Of a stretch of DNA of 64,000 bases, positions 56,976-64,000 are shown one piece after another. Position 1 is the stretch's first letter. Each line of letters opens with the position of its first letter. Position numbers and translations under genes: made by a program. The DNA comes from Palaemon carinicauda (lineage: Eukaryota; Arthropoda; Malacostraca; Decapoda; Palaemonidae). The DNA lies in the NCBI RefSeq assembly GCF_036898095.1, contig NC_090766.1, forward strand, positions 33,843,702-33,907,701, written 5' to 3'. The notes beneath the pieces are model-generated. The model saw nothing but the letters and a program-made list of their open reading frames with translations. It was not told the DNA's origin and did no database searches.

Positions 56976-57312
56976 GGCGCGATAACGATCAGCATCCGCA
57001 GTTGAGGGTCGCGCGATGGCGATCAGCATCCGCAGTTGAGGGTCGCGCGATGGCGATCAGCATCCGCAGTTGAGGGTCGCGCGATGGCGATCAGCATCCG
57101 CAGTTGAGGGTCGCGCGATGGCGATCATCATCCGCAGTTGAGGGTCGCGCGATGGCGATCAGCATCCGCAGTTGAGGGTCGCGCGATGGCGATCAGCATC
57201 CGCAGTTGAGGGTCGCGCGATGGCGATCAGCATCCGCAGTTGAGGGTCGCGCGATGGCGATCAGCATCTGCAGTTGAGGGTCGCGCGTTGGCGATCAGCA
57301 TCCGCAGTTGAG
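56976..57312. repeat. 34-bp tandem repeat, about 9-10 copies
   Basis: Unit GATCAGCATCCGCAGTTGAG plus GGTCGCGCGATGGC, nearly identical copies. Period not a multiple of three. Confidence 0.93.
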
Positions 57313-57394
57313 CTAGTAGCTGGCGAACCATGTTCCTTCAGTAGTGTTGGAGAACGTTGGCGTGCCAGCTGTAACACACGTGGGCGATCCGGAG

Positions 57395-57505
57395 ATCGCT
57401 GGCGAGCTGATGATCGCTGACGAGCTGACGATCGCTGGCGAGCTGATGATCGCTGACGAGCTGATGATCGCTGACGAGCTGATGATCGCTGACGAGCAGA
57501 AGGCT
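57395..57505. repeat. 18-bp tandem repeat, about 6 copies
   Basis: Unit CTGATGATCGCTGACGAG. The minus strand encodes a Ser/Ala/Ile repeat. A shorter version occurs in C2 at about 28,560-28,620. Confidence 0.9.
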
Positions 57506-58419
57506 ACGCGTGGAAGCCTGTGCAAAGAAGAAGAGTCCTTGACCCCGACCTGAACCGAAGTTCTAGATCGCGAGGGCGAACGTGGGCGCACAGGGCACGT
57601 AACAGGAACCGCAGGGAAGATCATCTTGAAAGCGCTGACGAACAGGAGAGCGCTGACGAACAGAAGGGCGCGCAGGGAAACCCTGACACGCAAGGGAAGA
57701 ACCCCCGTGGGGGCAACCCTTAGCCCCGAAGGGATCGTTGTCCGCCGGGAGACTGATGTCCGTCGGAAGACCGCTGTCCGTCGGGAAGACCGTTGTCCGT
57801 CGGGAAGACCGTTGCCCGTCGGAAGACGAGATTAGACTGCTGTCCATCTGCACCAAGACGGAAGATCGAGAAAAAGAAGTTGTAGGCTGCAAACGGAGAT
57901 TCAAAAAGGCGCCTCAAGCACCCTTATAGGGAGATGAGAGGCCCTTACGACGAGGCGGACGGAGGGCCTTACGGCGAGGGAGGCCAACAGCAACAGCAAC
58001 AGAAGAAACCTCCGAAGAGGAGTCTCTATGAGTGTACTCTCTCGCGAACGAAAGAGAAACACTTCGTGGAAGAGACTGGTCAGCCAGTGACCTAAAAGGG
58101 GCAATCCTCCGAAGAGGAGCTCCTGCAGTTGCCCAGCCCCTTGAGCGAAACTGCAGGTGCGACCGCTCAGCACCAAGAGCATAGTCGCACGAAAAAAAGG
58201 CAAGAGAAGAACCCCCCAAAAGAGGAAAAGCTCAAGCCTGGACAGGAAAAAACTTCCCTCGGAAGGAAAGTTATCCGCCCAAGGAGGCAAGCCTCCTGAC
58301 TGTTCTAAAATGAACTGGAGAGCTGTCCGTCGACACGGGAGTACTACCAGTAGAAGGAGACACGCCCCTGACGACAATACAAGGGGGGAGGCAGCAACAG
58401 CCGAATCCCCAGGACTCAA

Positions 58420-59154
58420 CCAGACAGCTCACACCGTTGCTATATTACAGAAACGAACTAGATCGGTAACTGTAAAAAAATAAAAACAAATAATATTAGT
58501 ACACATTCATTCCCCCGGGAAGGCTCCGAAGAGGAATCCCGAGGAAAAGGAACAAGAATTACACAACAGGCACGTGCCCTCACAACCACTTACACTCGCG
58601 GAAGGAGAGCTGTAACCAAAACAGAATTATAACAATTATAATTATGTAACTATGTAATTATGTAATTTAAAAATGAATGAACACTAAAGAAAAAAACGAA
58701 AACCCCGAAAGGAATCGTTCTACAAGCTGAAAAATTAACAACTACAATTAGATTCATAAACTAATTGAAACAAAATGTACGGCGTAGCAACCCCACCCAC
58801 ACGGGAAGGAAGCTACAAGGGCGTAGTAAAACATAGTAAAAGGGTGAACGACCTCAAGAGAGAGAGAGAGAGAAAGACCGAAGTCAAACTCGATCGCAAC
58901 CCATAAAATTAGGCCGTGGTGGCCTAACTGCCGAGGCCTCCACGTAGATATCGTACACTACACACACACATCTGAAAAGGAAACTTACTTATTTCTATAC
59001 TCAAATATATATACAAACATGAAAACATGTTTACATATATATTGAGTAAAAGAAAAGTAAGCGATTAAGTAAAGACAAAACAGACAATGGCTGCCAAGCG
59101 AGGACCAAGACAGACGTCTGTCACAGTCCGAGCCAAAAGTGAAAGTGAGTATTC
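58420..59154 (-). other. 5' leader of F
   Basis: Non-coding, with a short (GA)n run (58,856-58,876). Absent from C2 owing to its deletion. Confidence 0.6.
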
Positions 59155-59325
59155 ACCTGTGTGTGAGGGGGAGGAGGGGTAGCTAGCTACCACTCCCCTA
59201 CCCCCCCGCTAACTAGCGCGGGGGTAATACACCCTCGTTAAATTCTAATGGCTCGCCATTTCAGCTACGCTAAAAGTAATAACCCTTTGTAAATAGCGTG
59301 GTTTGTATTTCGGTTACGGAACAAA
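59155..59325. repeat. Right terminal inverted repeat of F
   Basis: Complement of 51,381-51,575; outer end CGGAACAAA. Confidence 0.87.
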
Positions 59326-59424
59326 CGTGAATTTACGGACACCCAGTATTTTAACCTAAAGCTGTGTGGACGCAGGTGGTAAAGCCACACAGTCATGCTT
59401 AAACCCAGCATCCTAGGTTATGTT

Positions 59425-60130
59425 AATAATATTATTGCTAGGTAAGCTATACCCATAGAAGCAGGATGCTATAAGTCCAAGGATCCCAATGGAGAAAATA
59501 GCCCAGTGAGGAAAAAAAAATGAAGAAACTAATAGAATAGTGTGCTTGAGTGTACCCTCAAGCAAGAGAACTCTAACCCAAGACAGTGCAAGGCCATAGT
59601 ACAAAGGCTATGGCATTACTCATGACTAGTGATCAAGACCTCTTATAAAAAAAACGTAATTTCTCCAGAACCGAGAAGGAATGGGTTTAGCATGACCGCA
59701 AGACCTCCTTTGGACTCCCTCCCGGTCATCATTGCTGCTTCATTCCATCATTATCTTGTCAATCTGCCTGTGTCCGTGCCAATCCAACATGTGTATCCTG
59801 CTTTCACATAGTATAATCCAGCCAAGTTGCGGGCCGATATACAATCATCATCATAGAGAACAATGGTTTGATTTTGATTTTGAAGTGTCCTTTGCCTAAA
59901 AGAGCTGCTTACCATAGCTAAAAAGTCTCTTCTACCCTTACCAAGTGGAAAGTAGCCACTGAACAATCATAGTGCGGTAGTTAATCCCTTGAGCGAATAA
60001 TCATTATTCGGTTATCTTAGTGTTGTCAGGCGTATGAGGAAAGAGAATATGTAAACAATAACCCAGACTACTTGGTGTATTTTGTATAGGCAAAGGAAAA
60101 ATGAGTCTTAGCCAGAGACGATTCCAATGT
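59425..60130 (-). mobile_element. Interspersed repeat containing a LINE 3'-end-like fragment
   Basis: 59,430-59,520 is a diverged match to the LINE 3' UTR (AGCAGGATGCTATAAG, ATAGCCCAGTGAGGAAAA). The following 600 bp (CCTCAAGCAAGAGAACTCTA, TAGCCACTGAACAATCATAG) resembles, from memory only, a longer repeat common in decapod sequences. No gene seen from 59,326 to 60,596. Confidence 0.45.
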
Positions 60131-60596
60131 AATATTATAACCAATCAAAGGACCCAATAACACTCTTGCGGTAGTGCTCAAGTATTGGACGAATATCCAT
60201 CTAATTGTGTCAAGCGTTAACGTGTATATCTAACCGTGCAATGAGTAAGAATATGAAGTCCTACCATATGTTACTTCGAATAAGTGGGATTGGGGGGGCA
60301 AGTCATAGTGACAGTACAAATATACAGTACATATTTACCTTACCAGTACTGTGTATAATGTACAAGATGGGAAAAGTGACGAATTTAGGAAGAATTCTCT
60401 AACTAGCAAAGCCTTGAATGTGGCAAATAAAGAGACACTTCACACATAATAATCACAGATATAAATGTTTATCTTAATTTTGTGAAGTTGCCAATTAAGG
60501 ATCGTAGGAGGATCTATATGAATTTGGATCACAGTTCACAAGATTATAAAAATTTCCTAACCTAATAATCAAAGAATTTATACAATATACCCGGCC

Positions 60597-60663
60597 TGCT
60601 GAGCCTTTGTATATCAGCGGCTAGTTCCTCCCATGTGGATTAAAAATGGACGTCAACTAACAA
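60597..60663. repeat. Left copy of a flanking imperfect direct repeat
   Basis: CCTTTGTATATCAGCGGC and TGGATTAAAAATGGACG match 63,072-63,133 at roughly 80-85% by eye. Confidence 0.75.
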
Positions 60664-62759
60664 TTTCATGTAAAATTTATATGAAATCCCAAGCAGACTG
60701 GAATGGGATTTTACATGATCTTTTGTGCTTGAATTGGTCACAATTATATAATAGTGTAGATCCTGTTGTCCCTTTGAATGAGAATCTAGTCAACATAATT
60801 GATAGGCGTATCCCTTCTCGTGTGCTAAGGTATCGAGTGAAGGACAAACCGTGGTTCAATGATGATTGTAGACGTGCTTATTTGGAGAAACAGGAGGCCT
60901 ATCATCTTTGGAAGGGGAACAGATCAGATTTGACCTGGAACAACTATACTCAGCTTCGAGCTTTTGCTCAGAGAGTTTATGCCTCAACTGAAAAGGAGTA
61001 CAATTTAACCATAAAAGAAACACTTTCTGGTACAACTCAGGAACATAAATGGTGGTCTACCCTTAAATCTGCACTCTTTGGTGTAGATGCAACAGTTCCT
61101 CCTTTACTTAAACCAGATGGCTCAGTCACTCACTGTCCAAAGGAAAAGGCAACCCTTTTGGCTGATGTTTTTGACTGTAAACAGAGTAATGAAAAACTTG
61201 AACTTCCTCATTCCTGTTTTCCTGAGGCTAAACTAACTAGTTTAGCTTTTCGATCTCGTGAGATTAAAGCTCTGTTGATGGACCTTGATGCTTATGGAGG
61301 TGTAGACCCAAATGGTATTTTTCCTTTGTTTTTTATAAATACAGCAGATTTCTTAGCTCCAAAGTTATCTGTTATTTTGCGCAAGTTAGCAAGAAGAGGA
61401 GCTTTTAGCACTAGTTGGAGAATTGGTAATGTTACTCCTCTATGTAAATGTGTTTGTGGTAGCTCAAGTCCCACTGATTACCGCCCAATTTCCATAACTC
61501 CCATATTATCTAAAGTTTTTGAACGTCTTCTGGCAAAACGTCTTAATAGGTTTGCTGAAGGTAATCATCTATTCCCTAGTTTGCAATTTGGTTTTCGTAA
61601 AGGCCTTGGAGCATGTGATGCCCTTCTTACAATCTCCAATGCTGTACAGAAATCCCTTGATTGTGGTCGGGAAGTTCGTATGATTGGCCTTGATTTTAGT
61701 GCTGCCTTTGACCGTGTTAATCATGAGGCCCTTGTTTTCAAACTGAAACAGTTGGGAGTGGGTGGGTTGTTTCTTAGCATTATTATTGATTTTTTAAGTA
61801 ATAGATCTCAAAGAGTTGTTGTTGATGGGCACCATAGTGATTATAGGAATGTGATATCCGGTGTTCCACAGGGTAGTGTTCTAGGCCCATTACTTTTCAT
61901 ACTATATACACATGACATGTGGTTTGGCCTAGAAAACAAGCTTGTTGCATATGCAGATGATGCTACTCTCTTTGCATCAATTCCATCCCCTGAATGTAGA
62001 TCTAGGGTTGGTGAATCCCTTAATAGAGATTTAGCTAGAATTAGTGCATGGTGCAAATTATGGGGTATGAAGTTGAATCCTAACAAAACTCAAAGTATGA
62101 TTGTAAGTAGGTCAAGGACGGTGGCTCCTCAACATCCGGATCTCAGTATTGATAATGTTTCTTTAAATATGTATGACTCTTTCAAAATTTTAGGTGTGAT
62201 TCTCGACAGTAAATTTACTTTTGAGAAACATATAAGGTCTGTGTCTTCTTCAATTGCACAAAAAATAGGCTTATTGAGAAAGTCTTTCAAGATTTTCGGT
62301 GATCAATCTATTCTGAAGAAGTGTTTTAATTCTTTCATTCTACCTTGTTTTGAGTATTGTTCTCCTGTTTGGTCTTCAGCTGCTGATTCTCATCTTAATT
62401 TGTTGGACAGAAACTTACGGTCTATTAAATTTCTTATTCCTGATCTAGATATTAATCTCTGGCACCGTCGTTCAATTAGTTCATTATGCATGTTGCATAA
62501 GATTTTTCATAACTCTGACCATCCTTTACATTCAGATCTCCCTGGACAATTCTATCCTGTTCGTAATACTAGGCAGGCAGTTAATTCTAATAGCCAGGCC
62601 TTCTCCATCACGAGACTCAATACTACGCAGTACTCTAGAAGTTTTATTCCAGCTGTTACCAAGTTGTGGAATGATCTTCCTAATCGGGTGGTTGAATCAG
62701 TAGAACTTCAAAAGTTCAAAGTTGGAGCAAATGCTTTTTTGTTGACCAGGCGGACATGA
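60633..62759 (+). CDS. Non-LTR retrotransposon reverse transcriptase, 708 aa open frame
   Basis: The first about 10 codons precede the element and are flanking sequence. The real protein fragment begins with a linker (DKPWFNDDCRRAYLEKQEAY). RT motifs in order: TDYRPISITPILSKVFERLL, LQFGFRKGLGACDALL, MIGLDFSAAFDRVNHEAL, SGVPQGSVLGPLLFILYTHD, YADDATLF with Y440, D442 and D443, LNPNKTQSMI, FKILGVILDSKFTFEKHI. The C-terminus has the conserved PAVTKLWNDLPNRVVES. No stop or frameshift, suggesting a young insertion. The endonuclease is missing. Clade (Jockey/CR1/I-like) cannot be fixed by eye. Confidence 0.9.
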   Translation: MWIKNGRQLTISCKIYMKSQADWNGILHDLLCLNWSQLYNSVDPVVPLNENLVNIIDRRIPSRVLRYRVKDKPWFNDDCRRAYLEKQEAYHLWKGNRSDLTWNNYTQLRAFAQRVYASTEKEYNLTIKETLSGTTQEHKWWSTLKSALFGVDATVPPLLKPDGSVTHCPKEKATLLADVFDCKQSNEKLELPHSCFPEAKLTSLAFRSREIKALLMDLDAYGGVDPNGIFPLFFINTADFLAPKLSVILRKLARRGAFSTSWRIGNVTPLCKCVCGSSSPTDYRPISITPILSKVFERLLAKRLNRFAEGNHLFPSLQFGFRKGLGACDALLTISNAVQKSLDCGREVRMIGLDFSAAFDRVNHEALVFKLKQLGVGGLFLSIIIDFLSNRSQRVVVDGHHSDYRNVISGVPQGSVLGPLLFILYTHDMWFGLENKLVAYADDATLFASIPSPECRSRVGESLNRDLARISAWCKLWGMKLNPNKTQSMIVSRSRTVAPQHPDLSIDNVSLNMYDSFKILGVILDSKFTFEKHIRSVSSSIAQKIGLLRKSFKIFGDQSILKKCFNSFILPCFEYCSPVWSSAADSHLNLLDRNLRSIKFLIPDLDINLWHRRSISSLCMLHKIFHNSDHPLHSDLPGQFYPVRNTRQAVNSNSQAFSITRLNTTQYSRSFIPAVTKLWNDLPNRVVESVELQKFKVGANAFLLTRRT

Positions 62760-62986
62760 GTCTTTTTATAGTTTATTTATGACATATTTGTTTTTGATGC
62801 TGTTAATAGTTTATATATGACATGTCTGTTTTGACGTTGTTACTGTTTTTAGAATGATTTATTGTTAATTTGTTCTCTTCATTTATTTATTTCCTTATTT
62901 CTTTTCCTCACTGGGCTATTTTTCCCTGTTGGAGCCCCTGGGCTTATAGCATCTTGCTTTTCCAACTAGGGTTGTAGCTTGGATAG

Positions 62987-63010
<24 letters not shown>
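60665..63010 (+). mobile_element. Non-LTR (LINE-like) retrotransposon, 5' truncated
   Basis: Starts within the linker after the expected endonuclease domain. It carries one uninterrupted RT ORF, a short 3' UTR containing CTGTTGGAGCCCCTGGGC, and an (AAT)n tail at 62,988-63,009. The same 3' UTR recurs at 12,590, 16,600, 33,150 and 59,430 (all minus). Confidence 0.88.
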
Positions 63011-63019
<9 letters not shown>

Positions 63020-63071
63020 CCCCCCTAACCTAACATCCTTACACTGCCATATTCTATGTTAACCGTAATCG

Positions 63072-63133
63072 GAACCTTTGTATATCAGTGGCCAGTTCTA
63101 CTGCGTGGATTAAAATTGGACATCAACTAACAA
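63072..63133. repeat. Right copy of the flanking imperfect direct repeat
   Basis: See 60,597-60,663. A second small duplication (TTTCCCCCCTAACCTA) lies at 63,017 and 63,138. Confidence 0.75.
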
Positions 63134-64000
63134 AAATTTTCCCCCCTAACCTACAAGCCGTGACCTTAGCTACTTACCTAATGGGGGGGGGGGGCTAAGT
63201 CTGTTATCCGTAATCAAACATACAGGTGGTCGCTATCATACATACACTCACAGACTGCTACACACTACACACGTAAATAAGGTTGGACCCTTTGAATTAG
63301 GACATGTCTATGATTTAATAAAAGGAGATTTAGCTTTTTTTCCCGGTTCAGTGTCCGCCAATCTACAAACTCCCAGTGGTTTATGGTTACTAAAACTGCA
63401 AATGAAAAAATATTAATGGCCAAAGTTTATTATAATATATTGGTTAAGTTATATGCAAATAGAAAGTAAAAGGTTCAAGTAGAAATAAATAAAAGTTAAA
63501 TGTTGAACCTACGAAGTTATCAGATTACGATTTTCCGAAGATCTGTCCAGTAGCAGTGATTGTTATGTTGTAGCCTTTGTAACGGCCCCTCTTCTGTGGG
63601 TTTCTTAAATAAGGTTTTTGACATTTTTTTTACTGTTGGTTTAGAGTTCATTTGGCATCTATTTTGGTTTAGAGTTCTTTATGTTGTCAATTGAAAACTA
63701 ATAACAGGTTAAGGATTATAAAACTAGATTTCGAAGCTAACTCAAAAAGGTTTGAAAATACAGCAATGGTATTAATAGCGGATTTTATTTCCGTATCTGG
63801 GTGGCAAGACAATTGGGAACAAGTGCTGAACAGCAAATTATTATGTGTATAAAAAAAATAAAATGTTAAATACATTTAATGTAAATATTATTGGATATGA
63901 GAATCCTTTTAAAAATATTTTCACTGATCAGTATGTGTGTAACTTAAAAACATATATAGAAAAATAATAAAATAAAATTGTATTTTTTTTCATATTATAA
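63134..64000. other. AT-rich non-coding sequence
   Basis: No exon, RNA gene or recognisable repeat seen apart from a poly-G run at 63,183-63,193. Confidence 0.6.

Larger units (their letters stand above)
55504..58419 (-). pseudogene. gag remnant of F with several tandem arrays
   Basis: The C-terminal open piece 55,504-56,100 aligns with C gag (RISDSVSLEQQTWFDPLARA, GVDFVVTSPRAKLVPKRSV). The N-terminal side retains LPRRKALRPPRRKGLSSPYK (about 57,920-57,980), the counterpart of C's RRKGLPSPYKG. Between them lie repeat arrays at 56,150-57,505. Stops and non-triplet repeat periods make it non-coding now. Confidence 0.6.
51381..59325 (-). mobile_element. DIRS-like retrotransposon F, non-autonomous, sister of C2
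   Basis: Complete ends (TGACAAATTCG at left, CGGAACAAA at right) with the complementary region at 51,630-51,735. Near-identical to C2 over most of 51,381-55,600 and sharing its lesions and 5S insert. It retains about 1.2 kb of gag N-terminus and leader that C2 lost. It lies in host intergenic or intron sequence. Confidence 0.9.

Noticed and set aside
59751..59966. 71-aa minus-strand ORF as a host gene
   Set aside because: Lies in an interspersed repeat, with no splice sites or recognisable domain.

Overview
This is a eukaryotic, arthropod-type window, most likely from a decapod crustacean. The evidence is GT-AG introns in one host gene, long (GA)n, (TA)n and (ATT)n tracts, and massive retrotransposon load. 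The decapod assignment is my inference from the repeat families and was not checked by search. Almost all long reading frames belong to mobile elements. The only confident host gene is a minus-strand AidB/ACDH-11-type acyl-CoA dehydrogenase. Five of its exons lie at 12,192-16,426 and 32,837-33,003, and their splice phases agree at every junction.

About 50 kb consists of DIRS-like tyrosine-recombinase retrotransposons, which carry gag, RT-RNase H with a methyltransferase-like tail, and YR. Layout: element A (runs off the left edge, ends at 11,780) with element B nested in its leader (3,986-10,450); host exons and introns (11,781-16,600); element C (16,787-32,739), into which C2 (22,853-30,990) is inserted, which in turn carries a TA-flanked Tigger/pogo-like element (29,112-30,958); a host exon; a (TA)n tract; element E (about 33,697-40,372); a foldback element (40,537-41,455) split by element D (about 41,456-50,256, plus strand, the most intact copy); element F (51,381-59,325), a sister copy of C2; and a 5'-truncated non-LTR retrotransposon (60,665-63,010) whose 3' end also occurs as older fragments elsewhere in the window.

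Every DIRS element whose relevant end lies in the window has unequal terminal inverted repeats. Next to the YR end each also has an internal complementary region that joins the reverse complements of both outer ends. That arrangement fits the circular-intermediate model for DIRS elements and lets me place boundaries to within a few bases.

The most unusual observation is a full-length 5S rRNA-like sequence inside the RT region of C2 and, at the same position, of F. Both copies have also lost the RT catalytic aspartates (YLDDW replaced by an LEGW-type motif) and the YR catalytic Arg and Tyr, yet keep intact termini. They therefore look like a non-autonomous, 5S-bearing subfamily mobilised in trans, probably by C-like elements.
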